Origin: an uncultured Bacilli bacterium
GTDB taxonomy: Bacteria > Bacillota_I > Bacilli_A > RF39 > UBA660
Length of the DNA stretch: 23,021 nucleotides
Assembly: GCA_934131695.1 (NCBI GenBank)
Contig: CAKOZV010000018.1
Coordinates: 1-23,021 of the forward strand
Direction: 5' to 3'
A model generated the notes under the pieces. The model saw nothing but the letters and a program-made list of their open reading frames with translations. It was not told where the DNA came from and searched no databases. The position numbers and the translations under genes are program-made. This document shows, in pieces, positions 1 to 6,905 of the stretch. Each line of letters starts with the position of its first letter. Position 1 is the stretch's first letter.

Positions 1-8
1 GAAAAAAT

Positions 9-22
9 ATTTCCCGGGAAAT
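9..22. promoter_or_regulatory. Noc-binding site (NBS) 1
   Basis: The sequence is ATTTCCCGGGAAAT, a perfect 14-bp palindrome identical to the published Noc-binding consensus of Bacillus subtilis. Noc is a ParB paralogue that keeps the division machinery off the nucleoid. With its flanks it belongs to a 16-bp palindrome (TATTTCCCGGGAAATA) found four times in the first 6.9 kb of the window. The noc gene is not in the window, so function is inferred from the motif. Confidence 0.85.
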
Positions 23-110
23 AATTTAGCAAAATAAGTAAGTAGATAATATATGAATTAAAAGAAATAAATAAGTCCGAATAGAAATATAAATATAAAA
101 AAGAGTCTAA

Positions 111-126
111 TGTTTCACGTGAAACA
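111..126. promoter_or_regulatory. parS centromere site
   Basis: TGTTTCACGTGAAACA is a perfect 16-bp palindrome that fits the bacterial chromosomal parS consensus (TGTTNCACGTGAAACA) bound by ParB/Spo0J. ParB loads here, slides as a CTP-dependent clamp, and recruits SMC condensin and ParA/Soj for origin segregation. It lies in a non-coding stretch 16 bp before Noc site 2. An origin-proximal location agrees with the neighbouring dnaX-recR synteny. No second copy is seen in the window. Confidence 0.93.
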
Positions 127-136
127 GAAACAGTGG

Positions 137-162
137 AAAAATATTTCCCGGGAAATATTTTT
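137..162. promoter_or_regulatory. Noc-binding site (NBS) 2, extended palindrome
   Basis: The core ATTTCCCGGGAAAT is at 143-156. Dyad symmetry extends to 26 bp (137-162), the longest of the four copies. It is centred 31 bp from the centre of the parS site. A rho-independent terminator is an alternative reading, since the right arm ends in T residues, but the same core is found inside a coding region, which favours a DNA-protein site. Confidence 0.85.
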
Positions 163-206
163 TCTAAGAAAATAGTAAAATAACAAGCTTTCTATTTTAA
201 AAAATC

Positions 207-233
207 TTGCAATAGTTTTAAATATAGTATACT
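207..233 (+). promoter_or_regulatory. Putative promoter of the SRP RNA
   Basis: A -35 TTGCAA (207-212) and a -10 TATACT (228-233) with a short 15-bp spacer predict a start at about 240-241, which is the 5' end of the folded SRP RNA. Confidence 0.55.
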
Positions 234-240
234 ATTATGT

Positions 241-315
241 TGTGCAATAAATAGTTATGGAACTAGGTCAGGATGGAAACATAGCAGCCTTAACATATCC
301 TATTTATGTGCACTT
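241..315 (+). ncRNA. ffs: Signal recognition particle RNA (4.5S-like, small bacterial form)
   Basis: This is the RNA scaffold of the signal recognition particle, which binds Ffh and targets nascent membrane proteins to FtsY. The conserved domain IV hairpin is intact: GGTCAGG (266-272), a 3-bp closing stem, a GAAA tetraloop (276-279), then AGCAGCC (283-289). The ends pair: GTGCA plus ATAAATAG (242-254) matches CTATTTAT plus TGCAC (300-313) with one bulged G. At about 73 nt it is the short, Alu-less type rather than the ~270-nt Bacillus scRNA. In B. subtilis the SRP RNA lies between tadA and dnaX; here it precedes tadA, with only about 30 nt between them, so read-through into tadA is likely. 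Confidence 0.93.
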
Positions 316-345
316 TTATTTTGATTAAAAATAGGTGATAAAATA

Positions 346-789
346 ATGCACGAAAAATTTATGATAGAAGCAATTAAAGAAGCTAACAAATCACTAGAAA
401 TAAATGAAGTACCAGTAGGTGCGGTAATTGTTAAAAATGGAAAAATTATATCAAGGGGACATAATGTTAAAGAAAAAAAACAATTATCACTTGCTCATGC
501 AGAAATAATTGCTATTGAAAAAGCTGCAAGAAAAGTTAAAAATTGGAGATTGATTGATTGTGATATATATGTAACATTGGAACCGTGTCCAATGTGTGCC
601 AGTGCTATTAAACAAAGTAGAATAAAAAATATTTATTATGGAGCTGAGTCAATAGATAATAATAATCATAAAATTTTTCAAGATATTTGTAATAGTTCTG
701 ATAACAACAATAAAATAAATTATTATCATAATATAATGCAATTAGAATGTACTGAATTACTTAAAAAATTTTTTGTTAGCAAAAGATAA
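346..789 (+). CDS. tadA: tRNA adenosine(34) deaminase TadA
   Basis: TadA deaminates A34 to inosine in the wobble position of tRNA-Arg(ACG), which lets one tRNA read CGU, CGC and CGA. The protein is a cytidine-deaminase fold of 147 residues, a normal length. The zinc ligands and proton shuttle are visible as H51-A-E53 and P80-C81-P-M-C84. The ATG start has an AGGTGA Shine-Dalgarno sequence seven bases upstream. It follows the SRP RNA closely and matches the tadA-dnaX order of Bacilli. The C-terminal third is Asn- and Ile-rich, in keeping with the low-G+C genome. Confidence 0.95.
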   Translation: MHEKFMIEAIKEANKSLEINEVPVGAVIVKNGKIISRGHNVKEKKQLSLAHAEIIAIEKAARKVKNWRLIDCDIYVTLEPCPMCASAIKQSRIKNIYYGAESIDNNNHKIFQDICNSSDNNNKINYYHNIMQLECTELLKKFFVSKR

Positions 790-862
790 AACAAACGTTC
801 TATAAAAATTGCAAAGAAACATATTTTACAATATTTTGTTTAATTTTATTTAGTTAAAGTTA

Positions 863-891
863 AAGACTTTTTACTGAAAATTTGGTACAAT
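863..891 (+). promoter_or_regulatory. Putative extended -10 promoter for dnaX
   Basis: TACAAT at 886-891 is preceded by TGG (an extended -10 element). The -35 match 17 bp upstream (AAGACT) is weak. It lies 22 bases before the dnaX start. Confidence 0.5.
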
Positions 892-913
892 ATATCTGAT
901 TGGAAGTGAAAGT

Positions 914-2554
914 ATGTATCAAGCTTTATATAGAAAATATAGACCTAAAAAATTTGAAGATGTTGTAAGTCAAACTACTATAATCCAAACTCTTGAAAAT
1001 AGTATTAAAACATCTCATGTCGGACATGCTTATTTATTTTCAGGCCCAAGGGGAACTGGAAAAACGACTGCAGCCAAAATATTTGCTCGAGCTGTTAACT
1101 GTCTTAATTATAAAGATGGTCTTTGTAATGAGTGTAAAAATTGCATATATTCAGGTCAAAAGGAATGTATGGATATTATTGAAATTGATGCAGCTTCCAA
1201 TAATGGTGTGGATGAAATAAGAGAATTAAGAAATAAGGTAAAAATTTTACCTTCTGAGCTGAAATATAAAGTTTATATAATAGATGAGGTACACATGCTT
1301 TCAATTGGAGCCTTTAATGCTTTATTAAAAACTTTAGAAGAACCACCAGAGCATGTTATCTTTATTTTAGCAACTACTGATCCACAGAAAATTCCAAATA
1401 CAATTATTTCTCGTTGTCAAACATTTCAATTTAAAAAAATAAGCCAAAAAGATATTAAACAACTGTTAGAAAAAATTGCTTCAAATGAAAAAATAGAAAT
1501 AGAAGATGAAGTATTAACTGCTATTGCATCTGTCTCAGATGGTGGGTTAAGAGATGCTATAGGTTTACTTGATAAATTAAGTAGTTACAAATTGGGAAAA
1601 ATTACCTATAATGATTTTTTAACTATGAATGGTCAAATCATAGAGGATGAGTTATTAATGTTTGAAAACTCCATTCTAACTCATAAAAATGATGTTATGT
1701 TAGAAAAAATAGAAAATTATTATAACGACGGTAAAGATTTAGTCCAAATATTAAAACAACTTATATATCATTTAAAAGATATACTAATCAATTATTATAT
1801 AAAAAGTGAAAATCTTGAATATAGTGAAAAAGAAATTGTCGAGTTGGTTAGCCTTTTAAATGAAAAACTATCTGACATAAAGAAATCTGATGATATAAAA
1901 GTTTATGTGGAAATACTTTTATTACATTTTATAAATCAAAACAAAACGTTTGAAAAAAATATTTCCCGGGAAATAATTTCAGAGAAAAATTCTAAAATTA
2001 TTGATACTGCATCTGATAGTGATAGTACACCAACAAAAGAAATAATACCTATTAATAATTGTGATAATAACGTAAACTATACACACCTAAAAGAAACAAT
2101 GTTAATTAGAGCAAAAAACACACTGGCTGAGGCCACAAAAAGTAATCTGAATATTGAGCTAAATACATGGAAAAAGATAAACGATTATACGTTTGATGTT
2201 AATAATGGGTATTTAGCATGTGAATTATTAGATGGCACACCGAGGGCATCAAGTAACAAATCACTAATTGTTAGTTATGAGCACAGTTCAACATTAAAAC
2301 GAATGTCAGATCATTTTCAAAAGTTAACGTCATTTTATAATGAAATATCAAATTTTAATAAAAAAATATCATTTATAGAAGATTCGGATTGGGAAAGTTT
2401 AAAAAAGGAATACATAATATTGTTAAAATCTGGTAAAAAAATGGAAATAGTTGATGAACCTAAAGAAGAAACAAAACAAGGTAAAACAGAAAGTAGCAAT
2501 GAAAGTTTTCTTAGAGCCAAAGAGCTTTTTGGAGACTTAGTAGAAATTAGATAA
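914..2554 (+). CDS. dnaX: DNA polymerase III subunit gamma/tau (clamp loader ATPase)
   Basis: DnaX is the ATPase of the clamp loader that places the sliding clamp on primed DNA; the long tau form also bridges polymerases and helicase. The 546-residue product has a Walker A GPRGTGKT (44-51), the zinc cysteines C63, C71, C74 and C77, a Walker B-type DEVH (124-127) and the SRC arginine-finger motif (166-168). The AAA+ and oligomerisation domains end near residue 345, followed by an acidic, Asn-rich linker and a tau-like C-terminal region. A perfect Noc-binding palindrome is embedded in codons 350-354 (I-S-R-E-I) and forces a CGG arginine codon that is unusual here. Upstream, A-AAA-AAT followed by this hairpin is discussed in the findings as a possible frameshift site. 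ybaB and recR follow, the classic clamp-loader/repair operon. Confidence 0.97.
   Translation: MYQALYRKYRPKKFEDVVSQTTIIQTLENSIKTSHVGHAYLFSGPRGTGKTTAAKIFARAVNCLNYKDGLCNECKNCIYSGQKECMDIIEIDAASNNGVDEIRELRNKVKILPSELKYKVYIIDEVHMLSIGAFNALLKTLEEPPEHVIFILATTDPQKIPNTIISRCQTFQFKKISQKDIKQLLEKIASNEKIEIEDEVLTAIASVSDGGLRDAIGLLDKLSSYKLGKITYNDFLTMNGQIIEDELLMFENSILTHKNDVMLEKIENYYNDGKDLVQILKQLIYHLKDILINYYIKSENLEYSEKEIVELVSLLNEKLSDIKKSDDIKVYVEILLLHFINQNKTFEKNISREIISEKNSKIIDTASDSDSTPTKEIIPINNCDNNVNYTHLKETMLIRAKNTLAEATKSNLNIELNTWKKINDYTFDVNNGYLACELLDGTPRASSNKSLIVSYEHSSTLKRMSDHFQKLTSFYNEISNFNKKISFIEDSDWESLKKEYIILLKSGKKMEIVDEPKEETKQGKTESSNESFLRAKELFGDLVEIR
1961..1974. promoter_or_regulatory. Noc-binding site (NBS) 3, inside dnaX
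   Basis: A perfect ATTTCCCGGGAAAT lies within the dnaX linker, in frame as I-S-R-E-I. The flanks closely resemble those of site 1 over more than 20 bp, beyond the 14-bp core. Confidence 0.85.
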
Positions 2555-2573
2555 AGAAAGAGGATGGTAATAT

Positions 2574-2873
2574 ATGAATATACAAGCTATGATGAAACAA
2601 GCTCAAAAAATGCAAAAAGAATTATTAAGTAAGCAAGCAGAGATAGAAAAAATGGAATTTGAAAGTAATCAAGGATTTGTTACTGTTAAAATGAATGGTA
2701 AAAAGGAAGTAACAGATGTAAAAATTAATTTAGATGCAGACTTCGACTTAGAAGATATTGAAGTTTTAGAAGATATGGTAATGATAGCAATAAATAATAA
2801 TTGTAAGAAAATAGATAAAACAACCCAAGACAAAATGGGACCTCTTGCTAATGGTATACCAGGACTTATGTAG
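2574..2873 (+). CDS. ybaB: YbaB/EbfC family nucleoid-associated protein
   Basis: This is a small dimeric DNA-binding protein (99 residues) of the YbaB/EbfC family, thought to act as a nucleoid-associated protein. It begins with the typical Met/Gln/Lys-rich amphipathic helix (M-N-I-Q-A-M-M-K-Q-A-Q-K-M-Q). The central strand segment G-F-V-T-V-K-M-N-G and the C-terminal G-P-L-A-N-G-I-P-G-L are family hallmarks. It sits 19 bases after dnaX and 8 bases before recR, its usual place, so co-transcription and a link to recombination or repair are expected. The precise cellular role of the family is not settled. Confidence 0.93.
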   Translation: MNIQAMMKQAQKMQKELLSKQAEIEKMEFESNQGFVTVKMNGKKEVTDVKINLDADFDLEDIEVLEDMVMIAINNNCKKIDKTTQDKMGPLANGIPGLM

Positions 2874-2881
2874 AGGAAAAA

Positions 2882-3478
2882 ATGTATCCAGAAAGCATAA
2901 AAAATTTAGTGGATAGTTTTAAAACTTTTCCAGGAATTGGTGAAAAAACAGCAGAAAGAATGGCTTTCAATCTACTTGCTTTTGATGAAGAAAGAATAGA
3001 TTTAATTCAGGAAAGTATAAAAAATGCTAAAGTAAGTATACATAAATGTCCAATTTGTCAAACACTTACTGATCTGGAATTATGTCCAATATGTTCTGAT
3101 GATACAAGAGATAATGATGTACTATGTATTGTTGAAGATTCAAAAATAGTTTTCTTGTTTGAGAAAATGGGAATGTATAAGGGAAAGTATCATGTTTTAA
3201 ATGGACTTATTTCTCCACTTGATGATGTGAATCCTGAAGACATAGGACTTGATAAATTACTAGATCATTTAAATAAAAATGATTATAAAGAGATAATTTT
3301 AGCCTTTAAACCAAGTGTAGAGGGTGAAATAACATCTTTATATATAAAAAGAGTATTGGAAAATACTGGAATTAAAATCACAAGATTAGCAAGTGGAGTA
3401 CCTATGGGTGCAGATATGGAATATATAGATAGTTTAACATTATCTAAAGCTTTAGAAGATAGAAAAGAAATTGCATAA
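2882..3478 (+). CDS. recR: Recombination mediator RecR
   Basis: RecR works with RecO (and RecF) to load RecA onto SSB-coated single-stranded gaps. The 198-residue protein is full length: a helix-hairpin-helix (F-P-G-I-G-E-K-T-A, about 16-24), a C4 zinc finger (C56, C59, C68, C71) and a Toprim domain beginning L-C-I-V-E-D near residue 81. The C-terminal segment L-A-S-G-V-P-M-G-A-D is the conserved end of the Toprim region. A GAGG Shine-Dalgarno overlaps the stop of ybaB, so the two genes are tightly coupled. bofA follows, as in B. subtilis. Confidence 0.97.
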   Translation: MYPESIKNLVDSFKTFPGIGEKTAERMAFNLLAFDEERIDLIQESIKNAKVSIHKCPICQTLTDLELCPICSDDTRDNDVLCIVEDSKIVFLFEKMGMYKGKYHVLNGLISPLDDVNPEDIGLDKLLDHLNKNDYKEIILAFKPSVEGEITSLYIKRVLENTGIKITRLASGVPMGADMEYIDSLTLSKALEDRKEIA

Positions 3479-3515
3479 AACAAAAAGAATATCATAATTA
3501 TTATTAGGTGAAAAT

Positions 3516-3701
3516 ATGAAACTAATAATTAAGATAATTAAAAGAATTATATTGAGTGTCATTATATTATATGGTTATAATTTAATAGCATCTAGATTTA
3601 ATTTAATAATACCGATAAATCTTATGACAGTAGGCTCAATTAGTATACTAGGATTTCCGATTCTTTTTGTTTTTGTTTTACTAAAAGTAATATTATTTTA
3701 A
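3516..3701 (+). CDS. bofA: BofA-like pro-sigmaK processing inhibitor (short form)
   Basis: BofA sits in the outer forespore membrane with SpoIVFA and inhibits the SpoIVFB protease until the engulfed forespore signals pro-sigmaK cleavage. The call rests on the C-terminal half, which carries the family pattern P-I-N-L-M-T followed by I-L-G-F-P and a hydrophobic tail, and on the position after recR as in B. subtilis. At 61 residues it is about 26 shorter than B. subtilis BofA; the first of the usual hydrophobic segments seems to be missing. Two membrane segments are plausible (about 8-26 and 38-60). The ATG has an AGGTGA ribosome site. Confidence 0.8.
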   Translation: MKLIIKIIKRIILSVIILYGYNLIASRFNLIIPINLMTVGSISILGFPILFVFVLLKVILF

Positions 3702-3714
3702 GGGAGTGTTATTA

Positions 3715-4584
3715 ATGTTGGAACAATTGAAAAAAAATCAGCAATTATTTTATGAACAGGCTATTGTTCCTCTTAACTCTGGAAAAATTAATCACGCTTA
3801 TTTAATAGAAACAAATAATAATGAAGATGACTTAGTAGATACATACTTAAATGAATTTTATAAGCAGTTACTTATTTCTGGTCTTAATGAATCGAATGAA
3901 GCTGGTATTTCAAAAGAAAAGCTAATTAATCTTCTGGAAAAGAAAAGCTATCCTGATTTAGTAGAAATAAAACCAGAAAATAATGTTATTAAAAAAGAGC
4001 AATTATTGGAATTAATGGAAAAATTTTCCAATAAATCTATTTATGGTACATATCAAATATATGTTATTCATCATGCAGAAATGTTAAATCTTAGTGCTGC
4101 CAATACTATTTTAAAATTTCTAGAAGAACCAGAAAGTAATATAATTGCAATACTTTTATCAATTCATAGATATAAAGTATTGCCTACCATTTTATCTAGA
4201 TGCTCAGTAATGACTCTTAAACAAGAGAAGAGCCGTATGATAGATGTTAATGATAATCAAACTCTTATTAAGTTATTGAATAATTTATTAATTGATAATG
4301 ATCCATTAATAATAGGATTTAATGAGTATTATGAAAAACTGTTTCAAACAAAAGAATTATCTTTAGATACTTTAAAAAAAATTTCCAAAATTTTACAGTA
4401 TTATATACAAACTAATGACCTAAACATCTTAAATATAAAGTCAAGTGATATCAATTTAAATAAATTTCAACTATTAGAAATGGTAAGTATAATTGATGAG
4501 TTTTCTGTAAAACTCCAGTATAATGTTAATATTAAATTATGGTTAGATTCACTATTAATCAAACTAACGGAGGTAAAAAAATGA
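3715..4584 (+). CDS. holB: DNA polymerase III subunit delta' (HolB)
   Basis: HolB is the delta' (stator) subunit of the clamp loader and partners the DnaX encoded upstream. The AAA+ fold is recognisable: N-H-A-Y-L-I in place of the usual H-A-Y-L-F, then A-A-N-T-I-L-K-F-L-E-E-P and the arginine-finger motif S-R-C. There is no functional Walker A, as expected for delta'. I chose the ATG at 3715 because AAGGGAG lies eight bases upstream; a GTG nine bases earlier overlaps that ribosome site. The product is 289 residues, slightly short for the family, and the zinc-binding cysteines of many delta' proteins are absent. Its stop overlaps the ricT start (ATGA). Confidence 0.92.
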   Translation: MLEQLKKNQQLFYEQAIVPLNSGKINHAYLIETNNNEDDLVDTYLNEFYKQLLISGLNESNEAGISKEKLINLLEKKSYPDLVEIKPENNVIKKEQLLELMEKFSNKSIYGTYQIYVIHHAEMLNLSAANTILKFLEEPESNIIAILLSIHRYKVLPTILSRCSVMTLKQEKSRMIDVNDNQTLIKLLNNLLIDNDPLIIGFNEYYEKLFQTKELSLDTLKKISKILQYYIQTNDLNILNIKSSDINLNKFQLLEMVSIIDEFSVKLQYNVNIKLWLDSLLIKLTEVKK

Positions 4585-5372
4585 AATTTTTAACTATTAG
4601 ATTTATTAATTCTTATTTAAAAAGAGAATTAGATATTGTAAAATTAAAGACAAAAGAATCATTAAAAATAGGTACAAGAATAATAGTTGAAAAAAATGGA
4701 GATTTGAAATTAGCTGAAATTTATTCAACTAACGAAATTACTAACACATCTGACATTCCCAAAAATGTGTGCAATTTCACTAGAATAGCAACAAAAAGAG
4801 ATTTACATCAACAAGAAAACAATGAGAAAGATAGTGAAGAAGTTTATAGTTATGCGCAAAAAAAAGCTAATGAGTTAAATTTAGATATGCACTTTGTAGA
4901 TTCATTTTATACTTTTGATAGAAAGCAACTATTTATTAGTTATGTAGCAGATACCAGAGTTGACTTTAGAGAGCTAGCTAAAATTTTGGCTCAAAAATAT
5001 AGAACAAGAATAGAATTACGACAAATAGGCGTTCGTGATAAAGCTCAAAAAATAGGTGGAATAGGTCCATGTGGGTTATTTTTGTGTTGTAATACATTTC
5101 TGACAGATTTTGCCAGTGTATCAATAGGAATGGCAAAAAATCAGTTTTTAGCTCTAAATCCTACTAAGATAAATGGTGTTTGTGGAAGACTTTTATGTTG
5201 CTTGAAATATGAAGATGAAACATACACTAACCTCAAAGAAAATTTTCCAGAAGTTGGCAAGTTAATTAAAAATGGTAAGATTGAAGGAAAAGTAGTAGAT
5301 ATCAATCTTTTATCTGGAACTTATAAAGTAGAAACCAAAAGTAAAGAAATAGTGGAATTTAAGAATGATTAG
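4581..5372 (+). CDS. ricT: RicT (YaaT), PSP1-domain subunit of the RNase Y specificity complex
   Basis: In B. subtilis RicT forms the RicA-RicF-RicT Y-complex, which carries iron-sulfur clusters, directs RNase Y cleavage of polycistronic mRNA, and affects competence, biofilm formation and sporulation. The 263-residue protein has a PSP1 domain with the cysteine signature intact: C164, C169-C170 and C201, C206-C207, probable Fe-S ligands. An earlier in-frame ATG at 4539 lies inside holB. The ATG at 4581 has a good GGAGG at 4569-4573 and overlaps the holB stop by four bases, so it is preferred. In B. subtilis yabA follows; here trmN6 follows directly with an 8-base overlap. Confidence 0.94.
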   Translation: MKFLTIRFINSYLKRELDIVKLKTKESLKIGTRIIVEKNGDLKLAEIYSTNEITNTSDIPKNVCNFTRIATKRDLHQQENNEKDSEEVYSYAQKKANELNLDMHFVDSFYTFDRKQLFISYVADTRVDFRELAKILAQKYRTRIELRQIGVRDKAQKIGGIGPCGLFLCCNTFLTDFASVSIGMAKNQFLALNPTKINGVCGRLLCCLKYEDETYTNLKENFPEVGKLIKNGKIEGKVVDINLLSGTYKVETKSKEIVEFKND

Positions 5373-6036
5373 CAAAGAATATATAGAACATAATGGAAAG
5401 AAAATTAGTTATAGTCAACTTACTAATTCTTTTTTAATAACAAGTGATAGTGTTTTATTATCAGATTTTATTGATATAAAACAAAAAGATAAAGTAATTA
5501 TTGATATAGGAACCGGACAAGGATTGATTCCATTACTACTAAGCACTAGAACAAATACAAAAATATATGGAATAGAAATTCAAAATGAATTATCATCAAT
5601 TGCTATAGATAATGTAAGTAAAAATAATTTGTCAAATCAAATTGAAATAATTAATGACAAAGTACAAGAATATAAAAAATATTTTACATCCCATAGTATA
5701 GATATTGTAGTCTCTAATCCTCCATATTTTAAAATTGAAACTAAATCAAGAACAAATGATTTATTAACAAAGACTATATCTCGTCACGAGCTAAAATTAA
5801 CATTTGAAGAGTTAGCATATTGTAGTAGTCAATTATTGAAACAAAATGGACACTTCTATTTTATTCATAGAACAGATAGATTGATAGAAATAATAGAAAC
5901 ACTAAAAAAATATAAATTAGAGCCAAAAAGAATAAAATTTATATATTCAAATAATAATAATAATTCTTCATTATTTCTTTTAGATTCTGTATATTATGGA
6001 AAAGAAGGTTTAAAAGTAGAACCACCAGTTTTTTAG
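5365..6036 (+). CDS. trmN6: tRNA1(Val) (adenine-N6)-methyltransferase TrmN6-like (YabB)
   Basis: This is a class I SAM-dependent methyltransferase expected to make m6A37 in a tRNA (TrmN6 acts on tRNA-Val1). SAM motif I is I-D-I-G-T-G-Q-G (47-54) and the amino-methyltransferase catalytic motif is N-P-P-Y (118-121). At 223 residues it has the usual length. Position between ricT and rsmI matches B. subtilis yabB. The start overlaps the ricT end by eight bases, suggesting translational coupling. The GIY-YIG protein YazA, normally between yabB and rsmI, is missing. The exact tRNA substrate is inferred from family membership. Confidence 0.9.
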   Translation: MISKEYIEHNGKKISYSQLTNSFLITSDSVLLSDFIDIKQKDKVIIDIGTGQGLIPLLLSTRTNTKIYGIEIQNELSSIAIDNVSKNNLSNQIEIINDKVQEYKKYFTSHSIDIVVSNPPYFKIETKSRTNDLLTKTISRHELKLTFEELAYCSSQLLKQNGHFYFIHRTDRLIEIIETLKKYKLEPKRIKFIYSNNNNNSSLFLLDSVYYGKEGLKVEPPVF

Positions 6037-6053
6037 AAAGAGAGTAGAAACAT

Positions 6054-6869
6054 ATGAAAAATAATAATCTTTATTTAATTCCAACACCAATTGGAAATTA
6101 TGATGATATAACAATAAGAGCTTTAAAAACCTTAGAAACAGTTGATATAATTCTATGTGAAGACACAAGAGAAACTGGAAAACTATTAGCTCACTACAAT
6201 ATAAAAAAAAGATTAATAAGTTGTCATGATCATAATGAAGATAAAATGTGTGATAAAGTTTTAGAATTTTTAAAAAATGGTACTAATCTAGGATTAGTAA
6301 CAGATCAAGGTACACCAATTATTAGTGATCCAGGTTACAAAGTAGTTGAATATGTGACAAAAAATGGTTATAATGTTATAAGTTTACCTGGACCTACTGC
6401 ATTTGTGCCAGCTTTAACACTGTCTGCTTTGGCACCGCAACCTTTTCTTTTTTACGGATTTTTAAATTCAAAAGATACTAAACAAAAAAAGGAATTGGAT
6501 AACTTAAAGAATTATCCTTTTACAATTATTTTTTATGAATCTCCTAAGAGACTTGAAGAAACACTAAAAAATATGTTGGAAATATTAGGAAATAGAAGAA
6601 TTGCTATTGTTAGAGAATTGAGTAAAAAATATGAAGAAACGATAAGAGGTAATATAAAAGAAATATTATGTAATTATAAAGAACTAAAAGGAGAAATTGT
6701 TTTAGTAGTAGAAGGTGCCAAACAAGACTATCAAGATTTATCTATAAATCAGCATGTCGATTTATATATGCAAGATAATTTAAGTTTAAATGAAGCTATG
6801 AAAAAAGTAGCAAAAGAGCGAGGAATACCAAAGTCAATTATATATAAAGAATATCATCAAAATAAGTAA
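6054..6869 (+). CDS. rsmI: 16S rRNA (cytidine(1402)-2'-O)-methyltransferase RsmI
   Basis: RsmI methylates the ribose of C1402 in the decoding centre of 16S rRNA. It is a tetrapyrrole-methylase-fold (SPOUT-unrelated) enzyme. Diagnostic motifs are P-T-P-I-G-N (10-15), C-E-D-T-R (35-39), D-Q-G-T-P-I-I-S-D-P-G (84-94) and L-P-G-P (111-114). Length 271 is typical. A GAAAGAGAG ribosome site precedes the ATG. The short intergenic stretch to pth is occupied by a Noc-binding palindrome. Confidence 0.96.
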   Translation: MKNNNLYLIPTPIGNYDDITIRALKTLETVDIILCEDTRETGKLLAHYNIKKRLISCHDHNEDKMCDKVLEFLKNGTNLGLVTDQGTPIISDPGYKVVEYVTKNGYNVISLPGPTAFVPALTLSALAPQPFLFYGFLNSKDTKQKKELDNLKNYPFTIIFYESPKRLEETLKNMLEILGNRRIAIVRELSKKYEETIRGNIKEILCNYKELKGEIVLVVEGAKQDYQDLSINQHVDLYMQDNLSLNEAMKKVAKERGIPKSIIYKEYHQNK

Positions 6870-6891
6870 ATTATTTCCCGGGAAATAATTT
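6868..6891. promoter_or_regulatory. Noc-binding site (NBS) 4, in the rsmI-pth gap
   Basis: The core ATTTCCCGGGAAAT is at 6873-6886, within a 24-bp perfect palindrome. It begins at the rsmI stop codon and ends just before the GGAGGAG ribosome site of pth. In RNA it could form a 12-bp hairpin near that ribosome site, a possible secondary effect. Confidence 0.85.
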
Positions 6892-6905
6892 TAGGAGGAG
6901 TAACT

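Noticed and set aside
137..162. The CCCGGG palindromes as rho-independent terminators or a mobile repeat
   Set aside because: One copy is inside dnaX and another directly before the pth ribosome site, no gene ends before the first two, and the core equals the Noc consensus exactly. Terminators elsewhere in the window have different sequences.
4539..4580. An upstream ATG for ricT within holB
   Set aside because: It would overlap holB by 46 bases and add residues absent from the family, while the ATG at 4581 has GGAGG in the right place.
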